Shown here in pieces: positions 15,665-24,930 of a stretch of 64,000 nt of DNA. The translations under genes and the position numbers were made by a program. Below the pieces are notes generated by a model. It had not been told where the DNA came from, searched no databases, and was given only the letters and a program-made list of their open reading frames with translations. The first letter of the stretch is position 1. Each line of letters begins with the position of its first letter. The DNA lies in NCBI GenBank assembly GCA_026707405.1, contig JAPOWW010000020.1, positions 62,001 to 126,000 of the forward strand. The letters run 5' to 3'. This DNA comes from Chloroflexota bacterium (GTDB taxonomy: Bacteria; Chloroflexota; UBA11872; VXNJ01).

Positions 15665-15809
15665 TTAGGGTGGGTACAGACCGGGGAGACAGGTTACATC
15701 TAGACCGGGTACATGGGTAACACCTTGGAGGATTGCGAGAAGCGATTTGTCAAGAGGAAAAAGTGTTGCCCTGGAAACAAACGAGGGTCAATCCGGCACA
15801 GCTTTCGTC

Positions 15810-15906
15810 ATTCCGGCGCAGGTCGGAATCCAGAGGGGGTGGTGGGGCGTCACCAAGCCATCGACCCGTCCCTCCAACCTGTAATTCCCGCGAAAGCCGG
15901 AATCCA
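15810..15906. repeat. pair of REP-like inverted repeats
   Basis: Two related units of the form ATTCC-G...CGGAATCCAG: ATTCCG-GCGCAGGT-CGGAAT at 15810-15829 and ATTCC-CGCGAAAGCC-GGAAT at 15883-15902, both followed by CCAG. This sequence type is a common extragenic repeat in many bacterial genomes. No other function is visible. Confidence 0.6.
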
Positions 15907-16011
15907 GCGTGTGATTTCGAGCACTTGGACGGCCTCAGCACACGCTTCGCCGAGGAATCCCGCCTCCGCTCGAATAGCTCGGCATTACCCGTTCCCCGCC
16001 GCCGCCCGACC

Positions 16012-16833
16012 ATGACCCAGCGCGGCACGAACAGCCGTTACCTAGAGTTCCAATACTCCCAACCCGACAGGCTCCGCATCCGCCGCGAGACCCACGCCCA
16101 ATTCTCTGACAGGTCCGGCGACGGCTTCCTGCTCTGGACCCTGTCGCACCTGGCGGCGGAGCAAGGCGACCTCGTACTCGACGCCGGCTGCGGCCCCGGC
16201 ATCTACCACCCGTTTCTCCAGGAGCGCGGCGTCCGCGTCGTCGCCATCGACTACTCGCTCGGAATGGTCCGCGCAGCCGCCGAGTCCGCTTCCGAACTGA
16301 GCCTGGATGTTCACGCCTGCCGCGCTCGAATCGAATCGCTGCCTCTTGCCGACGGCTCCTGCGACCGCGCGATGGCGAACCACATGCTGTATCACGTTCC
16401 CGACATCAAGACGGCGCTGCTGGAGCTGCGCCGCGTGCTGAAACCGGGCGGCCGCGTCGTCATGGCGACCGCCTCCCGCGATTATTGTCGAATCTGGCAA
16501 GACCTCCACGATGCGGCGGCGCGGAAGCTCGGCTACCAGCCGGCCCGCTCGGTCGTGGCGCGATTCTCGCCCGACCATATCGAGCTGGTCCGGGAAGTGT
16601 TCCCGTCTGCCGAGGTCTTCGAGTTCGAGGACGCCTTTCGATTCCCCGCGGCCGAGCCTGCGCTTCGCTACTACGCCTCCGCCATGGTCGACGGCATCGA
16701 GAACGCGCCGCCCGACGGCCGCCACCGTGGACCGCTGATCTCCGAAATGGAGAAGTCCCTGCGTCGCATAATCCAACGCGAAGGCGAGCTCGTCATCCCC
16801 AAAAGCTCCGCGCTCTTCGTCGCCGACAAGTAG
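16012..16833 (+). CDS. class I SAM-dependent methyltransferase
   Basis: A 273-residue methyltransferase of the UbiE/Methyltransf_11 type: motif I 'LVLDAGCGPGIYHPFL', acidic residue in 'VVAIDYSLGMVRAA', 'CRARIESLPLADGSCDRAMANHMLYHV' and 'ELRRVLKPGGRVVMAT'. The substrate is unknown. ATG at 16012 is chosen because translation upstream covers REP repeats and shows no conserved sequence. It stands between unrelated enzymes, so context does not help. Confidence 0.85.
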   Translation: MTQRGTNSRYLEFQYSQPDRLRIRRETHAQFSDRSGDGFLLWTLSHLAAEQGDLVLDAGCGPGIYHPFLQERGVRVVAIDYSLGMVRAAAESASELSLDVHACRARIESLPLADGSCDRAMANHMLYHVPDIKTALLELRRVLKPGGRVVMATASRDYCRIWQDLHDAAARKLGYQPARSVVARFSPDHIELVREVFPSAEVFEFEDAFRFPAAEPALRYYASAMVDGIENAPPDGRHRGPLISEMEKSLRRIIQREGELVIPKSSALFVADK

Positions 16834-16947
16834 CCCCTTGCCTCGCGGACAGGTTCTCGCTCCGTCGAGACGGCCTCCGACTTCAGGATCAAGTCGTCAC
16901 GAGCGGTAGACTGCGGGAGCTACGACACCGCGCGGAGGAGGCCACCG

Positions 16948-17925
16948 ATGAGCACACGTGTACCCACTACCGACATCGCCTCGCGGCTCGATGCGGAGCA
17001 CCGCGCCGTCTTCGAAACGCTGCCACGAAAGCGTCACGACTGGTCGGACATTTCTTCCGCGCGGGCCTCGTTGGCGAAATTCATCGAGAAGATGCATCAG
17101 CCACCCCTTCCCGCAAGCGTGTCCACGGAGGACCGCTATGCACCCGGCCCTGCCGGCGGTCCCGACGTGATGCTGCGGCTATACCGTCCCGCCAGTCTGC
17201 CTCGGTCGGCGCCGGCGTTTTACTGGATTCACGGCGGCGGCATGGTTACGGGAGATGTCGACAGTACCGATGGGTACTGTTCGAGCATCGCCGATGAGCT
17301 CAACGTTCTCGTGACATCGGTGGAGTACCGTCTCGCTCCGGAACACCCCTTCCCGGAGCCGATGGAGGATTGCTACGCGGGACTGGTCTGGCTGAGCGCC
17401 TCCGCGGACGAGCTCGGTATCGACCGCAGCCGCATCGCCATAGGAGGCGCGAGCGCGGGTGGAGGACTGGCCGCGGGTGTGGCCCTGGCGGCGCGTGATC
17501 GCGGCGAGGCGCCGCTCTGTTTCCAGCTTCTCGTATACCCGATGTTGGACGATCGCAACGTCACCAGGAGCAGCCAGGCGATTCTCGATCCCCGCGTCTG
17601 GAACAGGGAGGCGAATCTCGCGGGCTGGAACGCCTACCTCGCGGGGAACGCGGGCGGCGAGGATGTTTCGCCCTACGCCTCGCCCCCGCGGGCGACTGAC
17701 CTGGCCGGACTGCCGCCCGCCTACGTCAACGTCGGTGCCCTCGACCTCTTCGTTGACGAGGACATCGCTTACGCCCGCGCGATGAACGACGCCGGCGTAC
17801 CCGTCGAGCTGCACGTCTACCCGGGCGCCTACCACGCATCGCAGGCAGTGGCGCCCAACGCGGAGCTCTCCCGGCGCTGGAACGCGGACGAACGCGCCGC
17901 GCTCAAGCGCGCACTGTGGAGCTGA
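16948..17925 (+). CDS. alpha/beta hydrolase, hormone-sensitive-lipase family esterase
   Basis: A 325-residue esterase. The oxyanion-hole motif 'YWIHGGGMVTGD' is followed by 'VEYRLAPEHPFPEPMEDCYAGL', the nucleophile elbow 'IAIGGASAGGGLAAGVAL' (G-x-S-x-G), an Asp in 'LDLFVDEDIAYA' and the catalytic His in 'VYPGAYHASQ'. All triad members are present. Predicted to hydrolyse short acyl esters in the cytosol. An AGGAGG site precedes the ATG. Possibly part of a catabolic block with the GH38-like gene that follows. Confidence 0.92.
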   Translation: MSTRVPTTDIASRLDAEHRAVFETLPRKRHDWSDISSARASLAKFIEKMHQPPLPASVSTEDRYAPGPAGGPDVMLRLYRPASLPRSAPAFYWIHGGGMVTGDVDSTDGYCSSIADELNVLVTSVEYRLAPEHPFPEPMEDCYAGLVWLSASADELGIDRSRIAIGGASAGGGLAAGVALAARDRGEAPLCFQLLVYPMLDDRNVTRSSQAILDPRVWNREANLAGWNAYLAGNAGGEDVSPYASPPRATDLAGLPPAYVNVGALDLFVDEDIAYARAMNDAGVPVELHVYPGAYHASQAVAPNAELSRRWNADERAALKRALWS

Positions 17926-18069
17926 TCGTCCTGCCAAGAAAGCAACCGCCCGTCGCCGCCCCAATAGAGGCGCGGTCCATAGGCTACGAGCGAATCGCCG
18001 TCAATCCGGGACTCGTCGATACGGCAAATTCTTCTCACCCCGAACGCGGCCCCCGACGCGAACCGCCGC

Positions 18070-20673
18070 GTGCGCGGACCCATGGGCGTCCGCAAGGAGT
18101 CGCCGAAGTTGCCTGAGATAAAGACCATCTACTTCATCAACCACAACCACACCGACATCGGCTACACCGACCACCAGGACATCGTCTTCCAGAAGCACAT
18201 GGAGTTCATCGACGAGGCCATCGACGTGTGCGAGGCGACTGCGGACTTCCATCCCGACGCGCGATTCCGCTGGACCTGCGAGGCGACGGGCATAACCGAG
18301 CGCTACCTGAACCAGGCGTCGCAGGCCCAGATCGACAGGTTCGTCGCGCTGCACCGGCAGGGCCGCATGGACGTTACCGGGATGTGCTACAACTTCATCT
18401 CCCCCATCGCGCCCGAAGTCCTGCTGCGCAGCCTCTATCCGGTCCGCCGCCTTCGCGACCGCTACGGCCTCTCCATCGAGGCGGCCATGCAATGCGACGT
18501 GAACGGCATTTCCTGGATGTTCGCCGACCTGCTCCCGACCGTCGGCGTCGACTTCCTGGCGATGGGCATAAATCCCACGCGCGGCGGTACCCCGCTGCCG
18601 CGTCCGGGCGTCTTCTGGTGGGAGGGACCGTCGGGCAAGCGCATGGGAGTGTGGAACGGATACACCTACGGCTGGAGTCTCACCTTTTGGGGGATGGGCG
18701 ATCTGGACCGGTTCTCGCAGGCGATGCCGCGGTGGATTGCCGAGCTGGAGGCGAGAACCGACTATCCATACGACTTCCTCTTCTTGCAGGTCACGCACCC
18801 GCAGGGCGTGGACAACGGCCCGCCCTACCGGGTCCTCTCCGAGTTCGCGCGCGACTGGAACGTCGCCGGGAACAGTCCCAGGCTGGTTTTCACCACGCTC
18901 GCGGAGTTCGGCCGGTCGATGGTGTCGCAACACATGCAAGACGCGCCTGTTCTCAGCGGCGACTGGGTCGACTGGTGGTCCGACGGCGCGGGCACCTCGG
19001 CTCACGAGACGGCTGTTTACCGGCGGGCTTCCGAGCTTCTGCCATCGGTCGAAACGCTCGACGTATGGCTGCAAGCCCTGGGGCGCGACCGGATTGAACC
19101 GGAGGTACTGGACAGGGCCTACGAAAACGCGATCCTGTATGCGGAGCATTCGTGGGGTTCTTCGGGGAGCCTGCGTGAGCCGACCTCCTTCTCGACCCGC
19201 GCCCAGTGGAACCGAAAGGCCTCATACGCCTACATCGCCGCCGCCTTCGCCGACGAGGGGCGAGACCGGGCGGCTTCGGCGCTCGCGCCGCTGCTCGCTC
19301 CGCCGGGCGATGACCTGCTCGTCCTCAACACCCTGTCGTGGCCCAGGCGGGTAGAGGTGCGGCTGCCCGATCCGGCGAAGGAGTGGCCGAGATTCGCCGT
19401 CGACGAGAGCCAGCGTCCCAAAGCGGACGAGGCGGAGCGCCGCCCCGCCATCGGAGCCGTCGTGGACGTTCCCGCAATGGGATTCGCAACCGCTCCGGTT
19501 GCAACGCTTGACGACCCCGTAGCGTCGGACGACGGCCTCACGCTGGAGAACGAGTGGTACCGAATCGAGCTGGATCCCGCCACGGGCGGCCTCGCAAGCT
19601 GGTACGACAAGGACCGGCAGAGCGAACTGGCAGCCGCCGACGGCCCCTGGTCATTTGCGCAATACATATACGAGACCGTCGGTTCGCCCGCCGGTCGGGC
19701 CGCGATATTCGACCGCGATCTGACCAGACTCGACCACGGAATCGCCCATCGGGACACCCCGTGGAACCGGCGCGGGGCGGAGAGCGTGCGGATTCTCGGT
19801 CCCCGGAACGGCAGCGATCGGACTGGACTGGCCGCCGACATCTCCGCTCCGGGTTGCCGGTCGATTCGCGTCACCTATTCGTTGCCGTCACACCGCAAGT
19901 CGCTGAGTATCAGCTATCGGCTCGACAAGATTCACGTCACCGATCCCGAGTCGGTCTACTTTCCGTTCCATTTCGCCCTGGGTGCGCCCCGGTTCATCCT
20001 CGATCTCGACGGGGTTCCCACGGTCCCGGAAGACGAGCAGCTTCCCGGATCGTCCCGCGACTGGTACAGCGTGGGCAGGTGGGGGGCTGTAAGTGACGGA
20101 AACACCACCGTGACCGTCGTTCCGCTCGACGCGCCGCTTACCCAGGTAGGCGGAATAACAACGGGACATTGGGCCAGGCGCCTGCAACCCCAGGCCCCCA
20201 CGCTCGTTTCCTGGGCGCTCAACAACCACTGGCACACCAACTTCAAGGCCAGCCAGGGCGGGGAGATGGCGTTTCGCTACGTCCTCACGTCGCGCGAGGG
20301 AGACCACGACCCCGTAGCCTCGTCGCGTTTCGCCGCCGAGACCGTCACGCCGCCCGTCGTCGTCCCCGGCAGAGGCGCTTCGGATCGAGATTCCCGGTCC
20401 TTTGCGACGCTCGCGCCCGCCGGAGCCGGAATGCTGTGGTTCAAGCCGTCCGAGGACTGTCGAGGCGTTATCGCAAGGGTCCAGAATCCCTCCGGCGAGT
20501 CCGTCCGTTACACGCTCAGCCTGCTCGCGGCTCCGCTAGAGGCTGCTTGCCTCACCTCACCGATCGAGGTCGATGGCCGGCAGCTAACCGTCAATTCGAA
20601 CGAAAGCGTGCAATTCGCCGTCGCCCCGCGGTCCATCCAAAGCATCCGGCTGCGGCTGCGTCCAACCGCCTGA
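18070..20673 (+). CDS. GH38-like glycosidase (DUF5054-type)
   Basis: An 867-residue protein. The N-terminal catalytic region begins 'KTIYFINHNHTDIGYTDHQD', the metal-binding H-x-H-x-D-x-G-[WY] start seen in family 38 alpha-mannosidases, and continues with 'EAMQCDVNGISWMFADLL', where a catalytic Asp would lie. The C-terminal 400 residues are beta-rich ('ENEWYRIELDPATGGLASWYDK'), typical of the GH38 beta-sandwich domains. It probably cleaves alpha-mannose or a related alpha-glycoside. No signal peptide is visible, so it would act in the cytosol on imported oligosaccharides. ATGs at 18070 and 18082 are both possible starts. Close annotation relatives carry the label DUF5054. Confidence 0.78.
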   Translation: MRGPMGVRKESPKLPEIKTIYFINHNHTDIGYTDHQDIVFQKHMEFIDEAIDVCEATADFHPDARFRWTCEATGITERYLNQASQAQIDRFVALHRQGRMDVTGMCYNFISPIAPEVLLRSLYPVRRLRDRYGLSIEAAMQCDVNGISWMFADLLPTVGVDFLAMGINPTRGGTPLPRPGVFWWEGPSGKRMGVWNGYTYGWSLTFWGMGDLDRFSQAMPRWIAELEARTDYPYDFLFLQVTHPQGVDNGPPYRVLSEFARDWNVAGNSPRLVFTTLAEFGRSMVSQHMQDAPVLSGDWVDWWSDGAGTSAHETAVYRRASELLPSVETLDVWLQALGRDRIEPEVLDRAYENAILYAEHSWGSSGSLREPTSFSTRAQWNRKASYAYIAAAFADEGRDRAASALAPLLAPPGDDLLVLNTLSWPRRVEVRLPDPAKEWPRFAVDESQRPKADEAERRPAIGAVVDVPAMGFATAPVATLDDPVASDDGLTLENEWYRIELDPATGGLASWYDKDRQSELAAADGPWSFAQYIYETVGSPAGRAAIFDRDLTRLDHGIAHRDTPWNRRGAESVRILGPRNGSDRTGLAADISAPGCRSIRVTYSLPSHRKSLSISYRLDKIHVTDPESVYFPFHFALGAPRFILDLDGVPTVPEDEQLPGSSRDWYSVGRWGAVSDGNTTVTVVPLDAPLTQVGGITTGHWARRLQPQAPTLVSWALNNHWHTNFKASQGGEMAFRYVLTSREGDHDPVASSRFAAETVTPPVVVPGRGASDRDSRSFATLAPAGAGMLWFKPSEDCRGVIARVQNPSGESVRYTLSLLAAPLEAACLTSPIEVDGRQLTVNSNESVQFAVAPRSIQSIRLRLRPTA

Positions 20674-20787
20674 CCGCGCGGCTAGCCCCTCGGTGATGCT
20701 GGTTAGGACAAGTGCAACGAAGTGGCTCCCACTGAGCGCAGGGAGGCTTTGGAATCTCCAAAAAATCAGTACTTCGCCGCTTCTGAA

Positions 20788-21273
20788 CTACCTGCGGCGC
20801 CTGGATCTCCCACGACTCGTCCGGCGGGGTTTCACTGCAGATACGATGTCGCTCAGTTGTGATCCGCAACGATTTACGATGATTCGGCGTCTCGTCCCGC
20901 GGAAACTGACTCGCTTATCTGCCAAAGCCGCAGCAGGGCTACGCTTCCCGCGGTAGAGCAAGATGGGAAAAAACGCTTGGACCGGTTGGTTGCTGACGAG
21001 GCTATCTAAAGCATCCAACCCCTTCTGAATCTGCTCGACTAACCGCTTGATATTGATATTCTGGCCTCCCTTCAGTTCGACTGCCGCAACATACTGTTGT
21101 TGTTTCCACAAAATGCCACAGTCGCAAATCCGACCTTTTCTGCGAAGAGCGCGCTTTAAGCAGTTCATGCACAGAACATGCAGTTGAGGAGCAATCCTGG
21201 AGAAACCGAGACTGCAACCCTCCTCGGAGCATGTGTCAATGCTGCACCGGGCAGCGCGAGAAGGGACGTTCAA
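20788..21273 (-). CDS. small Cys-rich PD-(D/E)XK nuclease-like protein, partner of the upstream ATPase
   Basis: A 161-residue protein starting with TTG two bases after the ATPase stop, so the pair is translationally linked. The N-terminus is rich in cysteines (10, 15, 20, 35, 38, 50, 52), suggesting a zinc-binding part. 'CDCGILWKQQQYVAAVELKGG' then gives Asp51 and Glu66-x-Lys68 in the arrangement of PD-(D/E)XK nucleases, followed by a helix 'VEQIQKGLDAL' as in that fold. The C-terminal 15 residues are strongly basic. A nuclease coupled to an ABC-type ATPase is a frequent design in phage-defence systems. The family is not one I can name, and the nuclease call rests on pattern alone. Confidence 0.6.
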   Translation of the reverse strand: MNVPSRAARCSIDTCSEEGCSLGFSRIAPQLHVLCMNCLKRALRRKGRICDCGILWKQQQYVAAVELKGGQNINIKRLVEQIQKGLDALDSLVSNQPVQAFFPILLYRGKRSPAAALADKRVSFRGTRRRIIVNRCGSQLSDIVSAVKPRRTSRGRSRRRR

Positions 21274-21275
21274 GG

Positions 21276-22709
21276 CTACGACGGAGCGTGCTCTAGTGCT
21301 ATCGCTTCGTTGTACAACGCGCTATGGGAGTCCGTAAACGGAAAGGTGGGAATTCCCTCCTCCGCAGTCACTTCCAATTTACTCATCCTGGAACCATTGT
21401 CACTCGGATCGAACAAATAAGCTGCTACGCAACTTGGTTCGAGAACTTCACTTGATCGGTACCTTCTCGCAGACCGGCTTTGCGACTTCACTCTGGAGAG
21501 CAGGAGAAGATTGTTGAGTTGGTTGACGAAGTAATCACTATGCGTGGTGATCAAGACTTTCACGTTGGCATTGATCAACATTGCGATAGCTCTCGCCAGT
21601 TTCCTTTGGTTCTCCGCATCAATATGAGATTCCGGCTCCTCGATGATGAACAGATGCCCGGGCCTCACCAAATATTTGAGGTATAGGACTATAGGAGCTA
21701 CCTCGGATACCATCGAAGAGACCTGATGCAGCAGAAACTTTCCGTGCTCGTTCTTGTAAAAGACTTCCGGATATTCGGCGACTTGCTCCATGTCGACGAT
21801 GCCCCGCGTGACATCGCCCTCCAAGAACGATATGACTTTCTCTAGCTCGTCGCTTGGCGGTCGGATGCGTTCCAACAAGAGAATCGCCTGCACTAGATCG
21901 GTTATAACCCCTGGAAGTCTAGGGATTTCAATCGGATCCACCCACGCTCGCGATGCCTGACCGACAATGAGACCTGCCAGAGTCTTATGGCCCAGCAATA
22001 TGCCCGATCTGCTGGCTGGCATGTAGTGTGTCGTCCGCGTCAGTTCTCCCGAATTGAGAATGTCTAGCTCAAACATGACTCTCATCAGGAAATACGCTGG
22101 ATCTTCAATCAACTCTCTCAGGGGGAGCCGTTGATCCCTAAGATCAATCTCTCGTTCCGAAAGACCGCTGTCCTCCCATCTTTTTGTACTAATGCGACCA
22201 TCGGTAGCCTGCATCTCCCAGACAAGACCATTCGTTGGTTGTGAGAGTCCCACTTCCAACTGCGCGGCGTCGAGAGCCTTACCTCGTCTCACTAAGCTCG
22301 CTATTTCGGTGCCGTAACACCGGACAACTTCGCGCCCGAAATCAGACGAATAGGCGTTGGCAAGCCTCCCAGTAGCCTTAGCAACAACTTCCCTTAGCCC
22401 ATTGGACATTTCACCAACTTTGATCGGGCCACGAGGGAACGATCGAGCATTTGGCCATGCCTTCTTGATCTCGGCTTCCGTTTGCTTCATTAACCCCTCT
22501 GTCAGCACACGATTGCCCGGCCATCCGCCTAGGAATGGACGCATCCTCCCAAGGGGTGGTTCACTCGAAAGCGTCCTGGATAAACAGTAGACGGCCAATG
22601 CTAGGTACGACTTGCCGGAGTTGTTCGGGCCAATAAACACGGTTAGTGGTTTTAGTTCTATAGAGGCCCGGGAAATGGGGCCAAAATCCTTTACTGCGAC
22701 ACGAGTCAT
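21276..22709 (-). CDS. AAA15/OLD-type ABC ATPase
   Basis: A 477-residue ATPase. 'MTRVAVKDFGPISRASIELKP' with Walker A 'FIGPNNSGKS' (27-34) is the SMC/RecF/OLD-like start; 'HLFIIEEPESHIDAENQ' combines Walker B and D-loop, and 'VKVLITTHSDYFVNQLN' is the H-loop. The 250 residues between are helical and poorly conserved. No TOPRIM domain follows, unlike classical OLD nucleases, so the nuclease function probably resides in the small downstream gene. The gene has visibly lower GC and different codon use from its neighbours, a sign of horizontal transfer. ATG at 22707-22709 is chosen over an upstream in-frame start (22766) that adds unrelated residues. Confidence 0.85.
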   Translation of the reverse strand: MTRVAVKDFGPISRASIELKPLTVFIGPNNSGKSYLALAVYCLSRTLSSEPPLGRMRPFLGGWPGNRVLTEGLMKQTEAEIKKAWPNARSFPRGPIKVGEMSNGLREVVAKATGRLANAYSSDFGREVVRCYGTEIASLVRRGKALDAAQLEVGLSQPTNGLVWEMQATDGRISTKRWEDSGLSEREIDLRDQRLPLRELIEDPAYFLMRVMFELDILNSGELTRTTHYMPASRSGILLGHKTLAGLIVGQASRAWVDPIEIPRLPGVITDLVQAILLLERIRPPSDELEKVISFLEGDVTRGIVDMEQVAEYPEVFYKNEHGKFLLHQVSSMVSEVAPIVLYLKYLVRPGHLFIIEEPESHIDAENQRKLARAIAMLINANVKVLITTHSDYFVNQLNNLLLLSRVKSQSRSARRYRSSEVLEPSCVAAYLFDPSDNGSRMSKLEVTAEEGIPTFPFTDSHSALYNEAIALEHAPS

Positions 22710-22916
22710 GGTGAAACTGTCCTCTAAGTCAACGCCCGGAAACCCAACCGTCCCCGATGTCCGCACTACTTGCTATGTTAATCGGAAACGAGCGCACGAA
22801 GACGATCAACTGTGGCGGAAACTCCTATGCCGGTGGCCTGTAGTCCAGGTAGCTATGAGGCCCGATCTAGTTGCACGTCTGCCCGTACAGTTTTTGGTCG
22901 TGATTCCACCAGCGTC

Positions 22917-23687
22917 TTAGCTTTCTTCTATTCGCTGGCCTTCTCGTAATTCATCAATCACTTCGTCGATCTCACCGCTGTCGAGATACACTGTTTGATT
23001 GAGGTCGTCAAAGTACGCAACCACAATTCCGAGGAGTCTCCCGGTCCGGTCGAACACTGCTCCGCCTCGCATCGTCGACGTCGATAAGACGTCTACTTGT
23101 CCGTGAGAATGGTCGCCGGGCACGACATTCCAGAGCGCACTAATGCGCCCGAAGCTGACGATTGGAACGGTCCTTGAGACTTCAGGCACGAATCCGACTA
23201 CGACGACTTCACTTCCTATAGGTGACTTGAACATCGATGGTGCAAGATGAAATCCTTGGTCTCCCTCGCCGCTGAACGTTAGAAGGGTAATGTTGCGTTC
23301 CATGTCGTAGCCCGTAACAGTCCCGAACTTCAACCCGACACCCACTACAGCAAGTTGAACCGATTCTCGGTCTTCCACAACGTGATATGCGGTAATCGCT
23401 TCGTTCTTTGTAATACGGACCCCAGAGCCGAGAATTTCGCCATCGGAATTCATTATCAGGACGACTGCATCCCGGTGATCGGCCAGAAAGTCGGAAAAAT
23501 CCCTCCCCAAATCGCCTGATTGGCCCGGAGGTCCGGCTGGCCCTTCTTCTCCCTGCGGACCTGGGGGGCCGGCTGGCCCTCGTTCTCCCCGTAATCCTTG
23601 CGGACCTTGGAGGCCGTGGCATGCAACCAGTAACCCGCTGAGCAAGGCCGCAATTACGGCAGCCAGCACAATCCGTCTCTGCATCAC
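22917..23687 (-). CDS. collagen-repeat lipoprotein with a catalytically dead trypsin-like domain
   Basis: A 256-residue exported protein. The signal peptide ends in a lipobox 'GLLVAC' (Cys23). About 12 collagen-like Gly-x-y triplets follow ('GPAGPPGPQGEEGPAGPPG', about 25-61), then a double-beta-barrel domain like trypsin/HtrA. His102 is present ('ITAYHVVE'), but the Asp position reads 'ERNITLL' (Asn132), and the serine loop that should be GNSGGP is 'TMRGGAVF' (Arg207 for Ser). It should therefore be a binding or scaffold protein rather than a protease. Collagen triplets suggest trimerisation on the cell surface. The 207 bases upstream, to the ATPase gene, contain nothing recognisable. Confidence 0.8.
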   Translation of the reverse strand: MMQRRIVLAAVIAALLSGLLVACHGLQGPQGLRGERGPAGPPGPQGEEGPAGPPGQSGDLGRDFSDFLADHRDAVVLIMNSDGEILGSGVRITKNEAITAYHVVEDRESVQLAVVGVGLKFGTVTGYDMERNITLLTFSGEGDQGFHLAPSMFKSPIGSEVVVVGFVPEVSRTVPIVSFGRISALWNVVPGDHSHGQVDVLSTSTMRGGAVFDRTGRLLGIVVAYFDDLNQTVYLDSGEIDEVIDELREGQRIEES

Positions 23688-23762
23688 TCCCTACCTATCT
23701 AAGCGGTTGTCCCCAGCGAATTCGGTCCTAGCGCTATCTCCCCCTGTGCTGCCGCCCCGCGT

Positions 23763-24764
23763 CTAGTCGACGGCCCCCACCGACTGGTAGATCTGATCGA
23801 GCCAATAGGTCATTTCGGCGGTCGCGTCGTTGGTGCCGATCACCGACTCCCAGCATCCATTCGCCTCCTGCTGGTCGACGATGTTGTCCGCGACCTTGAT
23901 GACTATGTCGCGGTACTTGGTCATTCCGGTAACCGTGTAGAGGTTCGACGCCGCCCAGGCGACCTTTCCGGCGCGCAGCGAGGCGAACAGGTAGTCTGGC
24001 GCTTCGTCCACGAAGCTCAGGTAAGCCATCGCGAGGTCGAGCCACTTGCGCTTACCGGTTGCCAGGTACAGGCGCGTCAGCACGCCGGCCGAGATTCCCG
24101 GATTGAAGAAAAACTGGTCCTCGTGCGCGTCGCGGTTGCAAATGTACCGGATCTCGTCGTTGGGATCGGGCTCGGTTATCAGCCCCTTTTCCCGGCTGAA
24201 GACGCCGTATATCTGCTCCGGGAAGTTCGGCTGCTGCCTGAACACATCTTCCAGCCAGCGCCCCGTGCCTTCGGCCACGTCGACCCGCCCGACCATCAGC
24301 GCGGCGCGGGCGCTGCCGCAGACCACCCAGATGTCCTGAAGCGTGCTCGCCTCGCGCTCGGTCGGGCTGGAGTAGTAGCCCCCGCTCTCCGGGTCGTAGA
24401 AGTCGAGCAAAAATTCAAAGCCCCGCATCGCAAGGTCGTAATACCCGACGCGGTGCGACCCCCCGACCACCCACGAGTTGTAATAGGCGTGCGAGTACTG
24501 AAACGCGTCGGCGGGACGCGGCCCGAAGTCGCCCTCCGGCGTGATTCCGTTTTCCCGAATCCACTTGCACAGCCGGTTAGCGTGGAGCGTCTCGCCGCAG
24601 ACGTTCAGCACCGAGATCATCTTGTAGTAGTCGGTCACGCCCCGCTCTTCCGGTCCGAACCCTCCGTCCGGACGCAGCTGCCCCATCAGGAAGTCAAGCC
24701 CCCGGTTGCGCGCGTCCAGATACTTTTCGGCGATGGCGGATTGCGGTTCTTTCACGGCGCTCAT
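23763..24764 (-). CDS. alpha/alpha-toroid protein of unknown function
   Basis: A 333-residue soluble protein of repeated helical hairpins: 'GLDFLMGQLRPDGGFGP', 'GFEFLLDFYDPESGGYYSS', 'VLTRLYLATGKRKWLDLAMAYLSFVD', 'NIVDQQEANGCWESV'. Repeats of the form 'fL...Q..dGgfg' are typical of the terpene-cyclase / prenyltransferase / glycosidase six-hairpin toroid. No catalytic DxDD or metal-binding triad is apparent, so I do not assign an enzyme. It lies downstream of the polysaccharide operon on the same strand, separated by 166 bases, and might process or bind glycans. Confidence 0.55.
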   Translation of the reverse strand: MSAVKEPQSAIAEKYLDARNRGLDFLMGQLRPDGGFGPEERGVTDYYKMISVLNVCGETLHANRLCKWIRENGITPEGDFGPRPADAFQYSHAYYNSWVVGGSHRVGYYDLAMRGFEFLLDFYDPESGGYYSSPTEREASTLQDIWVVCGSARAALMVGRVDVAEGTGRWLEDVFRQQPNFPEQIYGVFSREKGLITEPDPNDEIRYICNRDAHEDQFFFNPGISAGVLTRLYLATGKRKWLDLAMAYLSFVDEAPDYLFASLRAGKVAWAASNLYTVTGMTKYRDIVIKVADNIVDQQEANGCWESVIGTNDATAEMTYWLDQIYQSVGAVD

Positions 24765-24930
24765 TTCGTACCTCTTTTCACCCCTGGGCCAATCGACTCC
24801 CGACTATGACTTTATACAGGGATGCGACCATAGCATCGACCGCTCCCGATGGCACTTTCGTGAAGGATCAGTGTCAGGAGAAGGCCAGTACTAGTCAGGC
24901 TACGAGGACGTAACGTTAACGAGCTGGCCG

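Larger units (their letters stand above)
15599..16011. other. 413-base repeat-rich intergenic region
   Basis: Between the mannonate-dehydratase-like and methyltransferase genes. It contains the extragenic palindrome at 15642-15664, a degenerate half copy just before it (about 15619-15628), and two REP-like inverted repeats at 15810-15829 and 15883-15902. An open frame runs through the repeats into the methyltransferase gene, but the translation there is not protein-like, so I treat it as non-coding. Confidence 0.6.

Noticed and set aside
15733-16011. N-terminal extension of the methyltransferase gene
   Set aside because: It runs through two REP-like repeats and shows no conserved sequence; ATG at 16012 gives a normal family start.
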